64,000 bases of DNA. Origin: Nitrospira sp. Its GTDB lineage: Bacteria; Nitrospirota; Nitrospiria; Nitrospirales; Nitrospiraceae. A program made the position numbers and the translations under genes. How positions within the stretch are numbered: the first letter of the stretch is position 1; each line of letters starts with the position of its first letter. Location of the stretch: positions 149,791 to 213,790 of the forward strand of contig SWDR01000022.1 of NCBI GenBank assembly GCA_005116815.1, in the 5' to 3' direction. Positions 9,102-19,242 of the stretch are shown one piece after another. Under the pieces are notes generated by a model. It did not search any database. It worked only from the letters and a program-made list of their open reading frames with translations, and had not been told where the DNA came from.

Positions 9102-9647
9102 ATGGAAATGACTCTCCTGCTCAACGCGACGTACGAGCCTCTGCGGGTGGTCCATTGGCAAAAAGCCATTGCGCTCCTCTGGCAGGGCAAAGTTGAAGTC
9201 CTCGAGGTCTACGACCGAGAGGTGCACGCGGTGTCGATCTCCTTCAAGCTTCCCTCCGTTATGCGGCTCCTCAAGCTGGTTCGCCTCAAGGACGTTCACC
9301 GGGCCGTGAAATTTTCCCGCATCAATATTTTCACCCGCGATAGTTATGCCTGCCAATATTGTCGGTTCAAGTTCAGAACCGAGGAACTGACGTTCGATCA
9401 TGTCGTCCCCATCGCCAAGGGTGGGAGAAAGACCTGGGAGAATATCGTCACGGCCTGTTGGCGTTGCAACAATAAAAAAAGCGGTCGTACGCCCGATGAA
9501 GCCGGCATGAAGCTGATGAAGAAGCCGGTCAAACCACGTTGGAACCCGGTTGTGACGATTACCATCGGAATTCGGAATACGCCAGAAAGCTGGCGCGACT
9601 ATCTCTATTGGAATATGGAGTTGGACGCCGACCCCGCCGAAACGTAA
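9102..9647 (+). CDS. HNH endonuclease family protein
   Basis: CQYCRFKFRTEELTFDHVVPIAKGGRKTWENIVTACWRCNNKKSGRTPDEAGM. Confidence 0.92.
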   Translation: MEMTLLLNATYEPLRVVHWQKAIALLWQGKVEVLEVYDREVHAVSISFKLPSVMRLLKLVRLKDVHRAVKFSRINIFTRDSYACQYCRFKFRTEELTFDHVVPIAKGGRKTWENIVTACWRCNNKKSGRTPDEAGMKLMKKPVKPRWNPVVTITIGIRNTPESWRDYLYWNMELDADPAET

Positions 9648-9650
9648 ATA

Positions 9651-9750
9651 CAGTGCTGAGTGTTAAGTTCTGAGTGCTGAGGGGGCCCGATCTTCGCACT
9701 CAGGACTCAGGACTCAGGACTCAGGACTCAGGACTCAGGACTCAGGACTC
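9651..9750. repeat. word-iterated hairpin including ~7.6 tandem copies of ACTCAGG (9698-9750)
   Basis: cagtgctgagtgttaagttctgagtgctgag ... (actcagg)7 actc, between convergent genes. Confidence 0.9.
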
Positions 9751-9755
9751 CCCAT

Positions 9756-10208
9756 TCACTGTTTCACCGTATCTAATATAATCTCGAAATCCCGTCCGCC
9801 CGGTAACGTCGGATTTTTCGCGTAGCGGCCTTCGATGTCGCCTGGCTGAGCCGGGCCTGCCTGTCCATCTCGGTCCAATCGGGCCATCACATCCAGCATT
9901 CCGCGTAATTCTGATCCCTGCACCATCACATCGGCGTTGGTGAGCTCGAATGCCACGGGGAATTGCGGGTGCTCGATTCGTGTGGCTGCGACGGGACGAG
10001 GGCTGCCAGGTCGTTTGACCATGACAAAGAGGACATCTGTCGGACGGACTTGATCGGCCAAGGCCGGCGCGATGATGACACGACCGGCCACTAGGGCTTC
10101 GCCGGTTGCCGGGTCGCAGCTATGGGCCAGGCCCAGCCAGGCTGCGATCGCGGCGAGGCCGATAATGCTACCGGCCAGTCCAAGTGTGCGTGCGGTATAG
10201 GCGGCCAT
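9756..10208 (-). CDS. CcmI/CcmH C-terminal-like (cytochrome c biogenesis periplasmic domain) protein
   Basis: VAGRVIIAPALADQVRPTDVLFVMVKRPGSPRPVAATRIEHPQFPVAFELTNADVM resembles the CcmI C-terminal domain. Confidence 0.65.
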   Translation of the reverse strand: MAAYTARTLGLAGSIIGLAAIAAWLGLAHSCDPATGEALVAGRVIIAPALADQVRPTDVLFVMVKRPGSPRPVAATRIEHPQFPVAFELTNADVMVQGSELRGMLDVMARLDRDGQAGPAQPGDIEGRYAKNPTLPGGRDFEIILDTVKQ

Positions 10209-10346
10209 GGGCACGGTTCCTTTGCAAAGGTGTAGGGCAAACCGGCGCATTATAGCGGGGGCCGGTAGAAAAGGGGAAGGCACGGTTTACGCTGCAAAAC
10301 AGGGTGTTGTATGATACGCCCCACTATTGAATTGGGAGGAACCACC

Positions 10347-11006
10347 ATGGCAGCAAATTCTGGCTTTCCGTTGTCTCTGGATGTGAAGGGTTACCCGGTG
10401 CTTGTGCTCGGGGGAGACGAGGAGGCCTCGGAAAAAACTCAACGGTTGTTGGAAGCAGGGGCGAAGGTGACCGTCGTGGCACCGTCGCTCAACGATACGC
10501 TCAAAGATTTGGCTGCGTCGGCGAAGGTGGTTCATCGTGGGCGCCATTTTCGCGACACCGATTTGGAAAGTGCGATTCTCGTGATGAATATGGTGCGGGG
10601 GGACAAGGATTTTTCCCGGGCGTTGTTCGCGAAGGCGCGGGAGAAGAAGTTCCTCTTGTGGTCGGTCGACCAGCCGGAATGCTCAACGGTGACGATGCCG
10701 GCGGTCGTGGCGTCCGGGCATCTCCGTGTCGCGATCAGCACGAGCGGAGTGGCTCCGGCTCTGTCCGGTTTCATGAAAGAAGACATGGAAAAGATCTTCG
10801 GCGAGGAGTTTGCCGCCTTTGTGGAATGGCTCGGCGAACTTCGGGAGAAGACCAAGGCGAACGAGCCGGAGTTCGAGAAACGCCGGGCCCTGTTGCGTGA
10901 GGCCTTGGACGGGTTTCGCGTATTAGGGAAGGTCCAGTATCCGAAGGTCTGGCTGGATGAACGGGCGAAGCTGGCGGTCGTGCCTGGGATCAAGGGCGAA
11001 GCGTAA
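10347..11006 (+). CDS. precorrin-2 dehydrogenase / sirohydrochlorin ferrochelatase-like (CysG N-terminal, SirC-like)
   Basis: PLSLDVKGYPVLVLGGDEEASEKTQRLLEAGAKVTVVAP, STSGVAPALSGFMKEDMEKIF. Confidence 0.88.
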   Translation: MAANSGFPLSLDVKGYPVLVLGGDEEASEKTQRLLEAGAKVTVVAPSLNDTLKDLAASAKVVHRGRHFRDTDLESAILVMNMVRGDKDFSRALFAKAREKKFLLWSVDQPECSTVTMPAVVASGHLRVAISTSGVAPALSGFMKEDMEKIFGEEFAAFVEWLGELREKTKANEPEFEKRRALLREALDGFRVLGKVQYPKVWLDERAKLAVVPGIKGEA

Positions 11007-11070
11007 GGGAGTTACGGCGTACCGTGTGAGGTGTGAACGTAAAGGGTGATGCGGAGAAGAAGGAGTCGCA

Positions 11071-11379
11071 ATGGTCTTATTGGAATTCAGTATGTCTCCA
11101 TTGGGCAAGGGAGAAAGCGTTGGCAAATATGTGTCGCGCTCGCTCGATATTATCGATAAGAGCGGAGTGGACTACCGGTTGAATCCGATGGGGACGGTGC
11201 TCGAAGGGGAATGGGATGAGGTCTTTGCCGTCGTCAAGCAATGTTATGTGCGGATGAAGAAAGATTGCGGCCGTATTTCCTGCACGATCAAAGTCGACTA
11301 CCGGAAAGGCCCCAAGGGCCGGCTCACGAGCAAAGTTGCCAGTGTAGAACGACAACTTAAACGGAAAGTGAAAACGTAA
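11071..11379 (+). CDS. MTH1187 family thiamine-binding protein
   Basis: LLEFSMSPLGKGESVGKYVSRSLDIIDKSGVDYRLNPMGTVLEGEWDEV. Confidence 0.9.
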   Translation: MVLLEFSMSPLGKGESVGKYVSRSLDIIDKSGVDYRLNPMGTVLEGEWDEVFAVVKQCYVRMKKDCGRISCTIKVDYRKGPKGRLTSKVASVERQLKRKVKT

Positions 11380-11420
11380 CTCTCTGGCGCGGTACCACAG
11401 GCTGTATCTCTGTATCTTTC

Positions 11421-11460
11421 TCGTGACGGCCGGTATCTGAAGGGATACTTGCCGTCACGA
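11421..11460. terminator. stem-loop (no U-tract)
   Basis: Perfect 10-bp arms tcgtgacggc / gccgtcacga with an inner ggtatc/gatac pairing, 40 bp after a CDS stop. Confidence 0.6.
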
Positions 11461-11687
11461 CGACTATCAAATAGTTTCCCATTTCCTGAACGCCGTTTTC
11501 ATTATCCCATCATTTTTACACGAAACCACGATTCTCGTTGGTCGTATCGTGCAGGTATGTACTTTGCGTTGTCCAACTGATAGTGCCTACGTAGTTTGTC
11601 AGTGCCTTGGGAGTATGAACTGGTTTATGCTGTAGGGTATTTTCATGCGGCAAATAGCATGGTGGTGATTCACCATAGGGTAGGGAG

Positions 11688-13307
11688 ATGTGGATGGGAA
11701 GGATCGCGCAGTTTCGGTGGACAATTCGAAATGGCTTATGGAGTCGGATCTTGGCGTTGAAGTTCAGCACCAATCGAGATTTAGATGTGACCAGATGTAT
11801 CAAGGACCCACGGAAGCTGGAGGCAGTTCCTGTCGCGCAATTGTTTCCCCGTATCGCAATTCAGCATGTATTGGTCGGTGAACGCACGCCCCTGGACGAA
11901 CAACATCCTGTAGTCCGGCACCGGATTCGTCGGTTCTTCTCGCGACTGTTCATGTTCCTGAATCGCCTCTTCCCTCCCACGGTAGAGGGACTTCCTCCCA
12001 TCGATGCGAATCCGCAAATGGCGTTGGCCCAGGCCTATACCGATCGACATCGACGGGCGGTCAGGAAAGCGGCGAAGCGGCATGGACAGCTTCCCAAGGA
12101 GGTGCTGGAGTTTCCGGTGCTTCCACAGGAACTGAAGGGGAGCCCTGATCTCGGGACCCTGGCGGTGCAAGGGCCTTTTGCCGGGTATATCAGGAAGGTG
12201 ATGAACCAGGACTCCTTTGAATGGGATCTCCGGCATTTGACCGAATATCATCCCAGGGCAGGGCTTTATCGGTTGGGCATGCGTGTTCAGTTTCAGTTGG
12301 ACCCCATGGGGAAGCGGCTGACTCCGACGAAGATCGAGTCCGCACTCGGGCTGTCCTATCCCAACGATGCGAACTGGGCCTTGGCAAGCCGCTTGGCGCT
12401 TTGTGCCCTCTCCACCCATACGAGCCTTATTCGCCACTGGAATTGGGTGCACCTGATCGGCGGTGAGACGCTGTCCATCGTGACACGCAATGTGCTCCCC
12501 ACCGATCATCCATTCTGTCGGCTGCTATGGCCCCATATCTTTGGCGCTCAGGCCAGCAACCGGCTCGGGATGGAGTCGCAGGTGGTTCCTGGAGGCGACT
12601 TCGAGTCGGTGTTCAGTTATGCACATGAGGAGATGTATCGGCTCATGGACGACAGCGTCGGAGGGTTTGATGCAAAGGCCTGGGATCCCCAAGGTTATGC
12701 CGCCAAGCGGGGCGTGTTGCATGCAGGATTCGACCAGCCAACCGAGGGGAATCTGGCCGCCTTGTTCGATGTCATGCTCCGGCATACGGCACGATATCTG
12801 GCTCTCTATTACGACAGCGATGCGGATGTCAGGGCGGATCGTGCCATGTGTGAGTGGGTGGATGCGCTGGACAAGGCCTTGTCGAACGGTCTGCCCGTGA
12901 CGTCTGGATCCCTGACTCTGGCTTCGTTGGCTCGATTAGCGGCCTGTTGCCTCTATCTTGGCACGGTGCAGCATGAACTGGTCGGGTCGTCGCTCTGGAA
13001 CTACCAGGTCTGGACGAATGTCATGCCGGTGCAAGTGGCTCGTGACGGGAGTCGTGAACCGGTGGATGTCTATCAGCGGTTATTGAACATGAATTTCATG
13101 TTGAGTACGCCGCGTGCCCCCTTGATGGCCGACCTCACGGCGGTGGTGTTGTCCGAGCCTGCCAATCCGGAACGCTCCGCACAGGCGGTTGCCGCATTCG
13201 CGGCGTTCAGACAGGAGCTGGAAGGGCTTCAGCGGGCGATGGAGGGTGAGCCGTGGATGCCGTGGAAGCTCTATCCCAAGAGCCTTGAAGTGAATATGAA
13301 TGCCTAG
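11688..13307 (+). CDS. divergent lipoxygenase-like protein
   Basis: HTSLIRHWNWVHLIGGETLSIVTRNVLPTDHPFCRLLWPH resembles the LOX Hx4H iron-binding helix and following LP..HP...LL.PH; also DLGTLAVQGPFAGYI. Confidence 0.55.
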   Translation: MWMGRIAQFRWTIRNGLWSRILALKFSTNRDLDVTRCIKDPRKLEAVPVAQLFPRIAIQHVLVGERTPLDEQHPVVRHRIRRFFSRLFMFLNRLFPPTVEGLPPIDANPQMALAQAYTDRHRRAVRKAAKRHGQLPKEVLEFPVLPQELKGSPDLGTLAVQGPFAGYIRKVMNQDSFEWDLRHLTEYHPRAGLYRLGMRVQFQLDPMGKRLTPTKIESALGLSYPNDANWALASRLALCALSTHTSLIRHWNWVHLIGGETLSIVTRNVLPTDHPFCRLLWPHIFGAQASNRLGMESQVVPGGDFESVFSYAHEEMYRLMDDSVGGFDAKAWDPQGYAAKRGVLHAGFDQPTEGNLAALFDVMLRHTARYLALYYDSDADVRADRAMCEWVDALDKALSNGLPVTSGSLTLASLARLAACCLYLGTVQHELVGSSLWNYQVWTNVMPVQVARDGSREPVDVYQRLLNMNFMLSTPRAPLMADLTAVVLSEPANPERSAQAVAAFAAFRQELEGLQRAMEGEPWMPWKLYPKSLEVNMNA

Positions 13308-13333
13308 CAGATCGCACTGGACAGGATTTCTGA

Positions 13334-13350
13334 CCGCCTGACGGAGGCGG
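13334..13350. terminator. short stem-loop after the lipoxygenase-like gene
   Basis: ccgcct gacgg aggcgg followed by ctcttt. Confidence 0.5.
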
Positions 13351-13520
13351 CTCTTTACTCTCCACGAATTGCAAGGCACAATCCCCGCGTTTCTTCAGGG
13401 TGAGTATTCGTGTCTTATCTGTTTCGCTGGCCGCTCTATCATATCCCTGAGCGGCTGGCGTACGAGCGTGGCAGCTTCCTCACCGGTGTCCCGGATTTCT
13501 GATTGACGAAAGCATCTCTC

Positions 13521-16235
13521 ATGGCCGAAGAGCTTCTCCCTTCAACACAGACCATCCTCGAACGCCCCTACATGAAGTTTGTGCCATTTGGCGTCGACGA
13601 GCGGGGTGAACGCATCAAAGATGTGAGCGGGATGATCGTGCACGATAACGTGGAGTATTTGGAAGAGTGGGTGACGCGGACGAAAGGCGCGGATGCCGCA
13701 GTCCGAGCGATGGATGATTTGTGCCGATTGCTCAATGACCGGATACGAGATCCTTCCTATCATGTCACCCTCGACCAGTTGAAGAATGTCTGGAACAGCT
13801 ACTCCTATGAGTTTACGTCCTACCTGCGTGAGTTTTGCCGGGAACAGTCGAGAGATCCTGACTTTTACATGAACGTGGGTCGAGAGAAGCATATCTCCCC
13901 GTTGATTCAGACGTTGGGACGTCCGTTCAGCCTGGCGCAAATCCATCGCATGTTTCCCTACTTCGCGCGGAAATATGCCAAGGATCTCGAGTATTCGGTG
14001 CTGGAGGTGACGGACACCTCCGCGGTGCTGAGAATGAACCTCACTGCGCGGGTCTTTGAGCAGTTCGGTCCCTATCGGAAGGCCTGCACCGCGCAAATTT
14101 GCGAATCGACGAAGGGGCGATTCGCGATGGTGCCGCCTCGCCTGCATCTCCTTCCTGAATCACGAGTGGTCGACCGAGCCTGTATTGTGAAGGGTGACGA
14201 CTACTGTGAATGGGAGGTCCGCTGGGAGCGTCAAGCCAGACGATACTCAGCCTGGCCTCTTTGGGGGATGGGCGCCGGTTTGGCTACAGCCGGGCTGATG
14301 CGCCTGGCCTACCCGTCGATGAGTCTCGGGGAAGTGATCCTGGCTGGTCTCATTCCGATATCCGTCGCCGGGATGCTCATCAACCGGCATCTTCGGCAGG
14401 AGAGCCAACAGCGGGAGGCGCTGATTCGTGAGCAGATCACGGTGGTGGAGTCGCGCCACGAAGAGTTGCGTGCCGCCTACTTGGAGCAGGAGCAGACGCG
14501 GGTCGAGTTGCGCCGGAAAGTCGCTCAGTTGACGGCCCTCCATCGAGCGGGATTACATTTCAACTCGACGCTCGATCGGGAGGCGCTGATGCAGAAAGTG
14601 CTGGAGACCCTGACCGGCGATCTCCCGTACGATCGGGTGATGGTCTCGTTTTATGACCCGATCAGACAGGTCGTCAAGGATGCGCGGGCATTCGGCGTCT
14701 CGCCAGAGATTCAGGCGTTTGTGCGTGCGCGAGAAATTCCCGTGACCGATCCCATGAGCCCGGAAGGCATTGTGCTCATCCAGGGCCAGCCTCTGTTGAT
14801 CGGGGATCTGCAAACCGTGTGGGACCGCATCCATCCATTGAATCAACAGTTGGCCCTGTTGACGCAGGCGAAGGCCTTGATCGCCGTCCCGTTGAAAACG
14901 AAAGATCGGATTCTTGGCAGTCTGACGGTGGATCGCATGCAGGAGCATAGTCTGACGCAGGACGATCTTGAGTTGATGATGACGGTCGCCAATCAAGTCG
15001 CCATTGCCTTGGACAACGCGGCCGCGTATGAGCAAATCGAAGAGTTGAACCTAGGCCTTGAAGTCAAAGTCCGTGAACGTACGGCCGAGTTGGAGCAGGC
15101 CGATCGCTTGCGGTCGCAATTCCTTTCGCACGTTTCGCATGAACTAAAGACGCCGCTGACCTCGATCAAGGGGTTCTTGCAGAATCTGTTGGATGGAGTG
15201 ACGGGGCCGCTGAATGAGAAGCAGCAACGCTACCTTTCGCGGATGTTGGACAATGCCGAGCGATTGATCCGCATGATTGAGGACTTGTTAGATCGCACCA
15301 GGATTCAGTCCGGGAGGTTGGATCTCGTGCCGAGCGAGATCGACATGGGGCATTGTGTCGGCGAGGCGGTCGAGCAGTTGCGCCTTTTGGCCCAGGCTAA
15401 ACGACAAACCCTGGATGTGGTGGTTCCTCCTGTCCCCCTGATGGTCTGGGCAGATCGGGATCGGCTGATTCAGATCGTGACAAATTTATTGCAGAATGCG
15501 GTGAAGTTTACTCCGGAGGGTGGCAGCATTCTGGTGACGGTGCGGCAGGAGAATCAGATGCTTGCCGGAGTTTCCGTGCGCGATACGGGACCTGGTATAT
15601 CCCCGGAATTTCTCGATCAAATTTTCGATCCATTCTTTCGCGTGAAGCAGGCCCGGAGCGGGACGAAAGGGTTGGGCTTGGGTTTGTCGATTGTGCGGAC
15701 GTTGGTGGAGTTACAGGGGGGGACGATCGTTGCGAAGAGTGAACCGGGGCAGGGTGCGGAGCTCTCGTTCACCATTCCGTTGCTCCCTGCTCCGGCCGCG
15801 CCGCTGGCCGGCACATCGGCGGAATCGCCGCGCATTTTGATTGTCGAGGATGATCCGGATATTCGGCAGCTCTTACAGGATCGTTTGCGAGCCAGAGGCT
15901 ATCGCGTCCACCTGGAAGTGGATGGAGTCCGAGCGTTGGAAGCCGTGCGGGCTGAGACATTCGAGGGCATGATCCTGGATATCGGCATCCCTTCTATGGA
16001 CGGGATGGATGTGCTGAGGCAGATTCGGCGATGGGATCAACAGATTCCCATTGTGATGGTGACGGCGTCAGGGTCCAAGGAATTGGCCATTCGCGCGATC
16101 GGTATGGGGGCGCAGGCTTATGTGCTGAAGCCGTTTGATATCGATGAACTCGAACGGATTGTCGATTGCTGGTTCAGATCGTCTGAGCAGAGGTCGCCAG
16201 AGTCTTCGGTGAGGCCGGTCGTGCCAGGAGAGTGA
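13521..16235 (+). CDS. hybrid sensor histidine kinase / response regulator with GAF and N-terminal V4R-like sensory domain
   Basis: [21 protein letters not shown] (HisKA), [13 protein letters not shown] and [18 protein letters not shown] (HATPase), C-terminal [21 protein letters not shown]; alternative TTG start at 13503. Confidence 0.92.
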   Translation: MAEELLPSTQTILERPYMKFVPFGVDERGERIKDVSGMIVHDNVEYLEEWVTRTKGADAAVRAMDDLCRLLNDRIRDPSYHVTLDQLKNVWNSYSYEFTSYLREFCREQSRDPDFYMNVGREKHISPLIQTLGRPFSLAQIHRMFPYFARKYAKDLEYSVLEVTDTSAVLRMNLTARVFEQFGPYRKACTAQICESTKGRFAMVPPRLHLLPESRVVDRACIVKGDDYCEWEVRWERQARRYSAWPLWGMGAGLATAGLMRLAYPSMSLGEVILAGLIPISVAGMLINRHLRQESQQREALIREQITVVESRHEELRAAYLEQEQTRVELRRKVAQLTALHRAGLHFNSTLDREALMQKVLETLTGDLPYDRVMVSFYDPIRQVVKDARAFGVSPEIQAFVRAREIPVTDPMSPEGIVLIQGQPLLIGDLQTVWDRIHPLNQQLALLTQAKALIAVPLKTKDRILGSLTVDRMQEHSLTQDDLELMMTVANQVAIALDNAAAYEQIEELNLGLEVKVRERTAELEQADRLRSQFLSHVSHELKTPLTSIKGFLQNLLDGVTGPLNEKQQRYLSRMLDNAERLIRMIEDLLDRTRIQSGRLDLVPSEIDMGHCVGEAVEQLRLLAQAKRQTLDVVVPPVPLMVWADRDRLIQIVTNLLQNAVKFTPEGGSILVTVRQENQMLAGVSVRDTGPGISPEFLDQIFDPFFRVKQARSGTKGLGLGLSIVRTLVELQGGTIVAKSEPGQGAELSFTIPLLPAPAAPLAGTSAESPRILIVEDDPDIRQLLQDRLRARGYRVHLEVDGVRALEAVRAETFEGMILDIGIPSMDGMDVLRQIRRWDQQIPIVMVTASGSKELAIRAIGMGAQAYVLKPFDIDELERIVDCWFRSSEQRSPESSVRPVVPGE

Positions 16236-16251
16236 GAGAGGGAGGACGATA

Positions 16252-17679
16252 GTGAGAAGAGGATGGGGTTGCGGGTGGAACAGGTTAGGATCAGTGCGCT
16301 GGATGTGGGCATTCACGATGTTCTTGGTAGGGCTCTGTTGGGGTGGCCTGCCGTGGGAGGCCACGGCACAGGTGCCGCGCATTCAAGGCCAGGGAACCGC
16401 TGCGTCAGCGATGAGCAATGCCTATGCAGCCCAAGCTGATGACCCCTCGGCGGTGCACTACAACCCGGCTGGGATGACGCAACTTTCGGGCGTGCAAGTG
16501 ATGGCGGGGGCGCTGATCGCCGGTGGATCGACGAACTTTACCAGCCCGACAGGGGCGACTGCTCGTGGAGATCGGAATGGGAGCGCCGCCTGGCCTCCTC
16601 CCGGGCACACATTCATCACGGCGAACTTGAAGGATCTCGGGGTGACGGCTTTGGGCGATCTCACGGCCGGGATCGGTCTGACGGTGCCGTTCGGCTCGCT
16701 CACCCGCTGGCCGAACGATGGGCCGTTCAGGACCGCCACCACGTTCAACACGTTGCCGCTGTTGGATATCAAGCCGACTCTGGCCTACAAGGCGACGGAC
16801 AATCTCTCGCTTGGGCTGGGTGCGGATATCTATACGTTCAGCGGACTCGTCGGCGAAGGTCAGGTTGAAAAACAGTCGGTGTGGCCTGGGGGACTGGGGA
16901 TTCCAGCAGGGTCGAAGGTGGAGCTGTCCGGCAAAGACACCGCAGCCGGGTTCAATGCCAGTCTCTTGTATACGGCGTTACGCAATACCGACGGGAAGCC
17001 GGTGGCGAATATCGGCATTGTCTATCGCAGTCAGGCCACGCTTCATTTGAGTGGAGCCTTATTGGCGAATGGCGCCAAGGTTTCGGATGCCAAGGCGACG
17101 TTGGTCTTGCCGCAAGTGATCACCGGTGCCATTGCCCTCTGGCCGGTTCGTACGTCAGAACGGGAATGGAAGTTGGAGATGGACGTCGATTATGTGGGAT
17201 GGAAGTCTGTTCGAAATCTCGACGTGACCTTGGCGAACGGTGTGACGATCCCGCAGCCGCAGAATTGGAAGAGTACCTATGCGGTCATGCTTGGCACCGA
17301 ATATAAGTGGCTGGCGCTTGAATCGCTTCCAAACTGGGAGATGGCGCTGCGGGCCGGCTATACCAACCAACAACAGCAGATGCCTGATTTGACCTACGAT
17401 CCCGGGATTCCTTCTTCGGACCTCCACATGTTTTTCGACAGCCTCTGCACGTTCATGTCGTCTGGCCCGGTCGTGGTGCTGGTGCTGCAGGGCGACAATG
17501 CGATCAAGAAGAATCGTGACCTGATGGGTGCGACCGATCCGGCCAAGGCTGAAGCGGGCACGATTCGCAAGGCGCATGGCGCGAACATCGAGTTCAACGC
17601 GGTGCATGGATCCGATTCGCCGGAGACGGCGAAGTTTGAGGTGTCGTATTTCTTTCCAGAAACAGACCTCGTCAAATAA
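16252..17679 (+). CDS. OmpP1/FadL family outer membrane protein
   Basis: [37 protein letters not shown]...[10 protein letters not shown], typical FadL N-terminus. Confidence 0.88.
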   Translation: MRRGWGCGWNRLGSVRWMWAFTMFLVGLCWGGLPWEATAQVPRIQGQGTAASAMSNAYAAQADDPSAVHYNPAGMTQLSGVQVMAGALIAGGSTNFTSPTGATARGDRNGSAAWPPPGHTFITANLKDLGVTALGDLTAGIGLTVPFGSLTRWPNDGPFRTATTFNTLPLLDIKPTLAYKATDNLSLGLGADIYTFSGLVGEGQVEKQSVWPGGLGIPAGSKVELSGKDTAAGFNASLLYTALRNTDGKPVANIGIVYRSQATLHLSGALLANGAKVSDAKATLVLPQVITGAIALWPVRTSEREWKLEMDVDYVGWKSVRNLDVTLANGVTIPQPQNWKSTYAVMLGTEYKWLALESLPNWEMALRAGYTNQQQQMPDLTYDPGIPSSDLHMFFDSLCTFMSSGPVVVLVLQGDNAIKKNRDLMGATDPAKAEAGTIRKAHGANIEFNAVHGSDSPETAKFEVSYFFPETDLVK

Positions 17680-17681
17680 GG

Positions 17682-17699
17682 ACGCCTGTTGGCAGGCGT
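17682..17699. terminator. short stem-loop
   Basis: acgcctg ttgg caggcgt, directly after the FadL-like stop codon. Confidence 0.45.
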
Positions 17700-17707
17700 G
17701 AACGGCT

Positions 17708-19108
17708 GTGCGATTTCCCGTTCCACGTTGCCCCAACCTTGTTCGATGGATGTTTTGTGCGCTGTGTATGATTTTTTCCGGGTGCGCTGGTCTGGCGCAC
17801 CAGTTTCCTGCTTCATCGCCGTCTGTCGCGTCCGGTGCCGATCCGGCACTGGACGCTCAGGCCAAGCTTCTTGAGTCCGCCTATCGGGCTTATGTGCAAG
17901 AGCGGTATCCGCTGGCAACTGTGCTCTTCCAACGATTCGTCGACTCCAATCCCAGCTCTCCCAGGTTGAGTGAAGCGCGCTGGTGGCTTGCACGTTCCAA
18001 TGAGGAGCGTGGGGATCTCCCGGCGGCGCTGTCGGTCTATCGCACGGTGGTTGGGGCGGCGCTGCCATCTGTTCCGCTCGCCGGCACCTATGCCTTTCAT
18101 GCGCTCAATCGCTTGGACACCTTTCGCCGGAGCTTCGGCTCGACCTCTTTATTGGAACGGCGGCAGGTTGCGCTCTGGTTGCCGAACCAGGACTGGCTCA
18201 CGGCGCCCGATGTCGAGCTCTGGATTGCGCAGCTGGCCGACGCCGGTGTGACTTCGTTGATTTTCGAGGCAGGGGCGACAGGCCCGATGGGGGTATCTGG
18301 TCACACCACCAAGGCTCCGGTTGTCGCGGATCGGCTCAAGGCGATTGTGCCGGTCGCCCATGCCAAGGGGATGGCGGTTTTGGCGTCGCTCAATCTCCAT
18401 GAGCCTGGGTGGATGACGGCGAATCCTGAGTGGCGTACGGTCATCGCCAACGGTATGGGCCAGCAGGCCGGTTCTGTCGATATCCTTCAGCCCGAGTATC
18501 AGCGTGCCGTCGGGGACGTGGCGCAGGATTTGTTGCGCACCGACATCGATGGGCTGGTGGTGGAGGCGAGGAGGGCTCGGGGGTTCGCAGAAGAATGGAG
18601 TCCGATATCGCGACGGCTGTTCGAAGGAATGTTTGGCCCTTCTCTCGATAGCCGCGACCAACCGGTCTCGCCGGATGCCTGGCGCTGGGCCGGGTGGAAG
18701 ACGAGGACCTATCTGGGGTTTCTTGCACAACTTACCAGGCAGTTGCGTCAGACGAGACCGGGGTTTGTGACGGCGGTGGCGGTGCATGAGCAGGCGGTGC
18801 TCTCGCCGGCGGAGGCATTGACGGACTATGGAGAAGATCTGCTCGAGACCAAGCAACGAGGGTTACATGTCATCGTGCAGCCGGAGCCGATTTCGCCTGA
18901 GCGATTGAATGAGCCTGGGGCCGGGATGGAGAGGGTGCGACAACGATTGGCGCTGACGTCTGGAGATGAACGGCAACTCTGGATGGGCATGGCCCTGGGT
19001 GCTTCGGACCCAGCCTCGTTGGTCGCAGCGGTGCAAGCCTCCATTGCAGCAACAGTTGGGCAGGCCGGGCCTCATTTGTTGCTGATGAACGGGCCGCCGA
19101 TTCCTTGA
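17708..19108 (+). CDS. TPR protein with PgaB/GHL10-like glycoside hydrolase domain
   Basis: Tetratricopeptide-like N-terminus; VELWIAQLADAGVTSLIFEA, HAKGMAVLASLNLHEPGWM, DIDGLVVEARRARGF. Confidence 0.65.
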   Translation: MRFPVPRCPNLVRWMFCALCMIFSGCAGLAHQFPASSPSVASGADPALDAQAKLLESAYRAYVQERYPLATVLFQRFVDSNPSSPRLSEARWWLARSNEERGDLPAALSVYRTVVGAALPSVPLAGTYAFHALNRLDTFRRSFGSTSLLERRQVALWLPNQDWLTAPDVELWIAQLADAGVTSLIFEAGATGPMGVSGHTTKAPVVADRLKAIVPVAHAKGMAVLASLNLHEPGWMTANPEWRTVIANGMGQQAGSVDILQPEYQRAVGDVAQDLLRTDIDGLVVEARRARGFAEEWSPISRRLFEGMFGPSLDSRDQPVSPDAWRWAGWKTRTYLGFLAQLTRQLRQTRPGFVTAVAVHEQAVLSPAEALTDYGEDLLETKQRGLHVIVQPEPISPERLNEPGAGMERVRQRLALTSGDERQLWMGMALGASDPASLVAAVQASIAATVGQAGPHLLLMNGPPIP

Positions 19109-19242
19109 CAAAAGAGGCGTCGGACCACTACGATCCCAAAAAATACAGGTCGAGATTTAGGCTGAAGGCGGAGCACGATGCGAGCATTTCAGGCTTCTGC
19201 CTTACCGCACTTCGGCCTTCATTTGCTTTAGAAGGAGCGCGC

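Noticed and set aside
9698-9750. Possible CRISPR array from regularly repeated ACTCAGG
   Set aside because: Contiguous heptamer tandem repeats without spacers; not CRISPR-like and no cas genes in the window.
11781-12509. 242-aa minus-strand ORF
   Set aside because: Antisense to the lipoxygenase-like CDS, no recognisable motifs.
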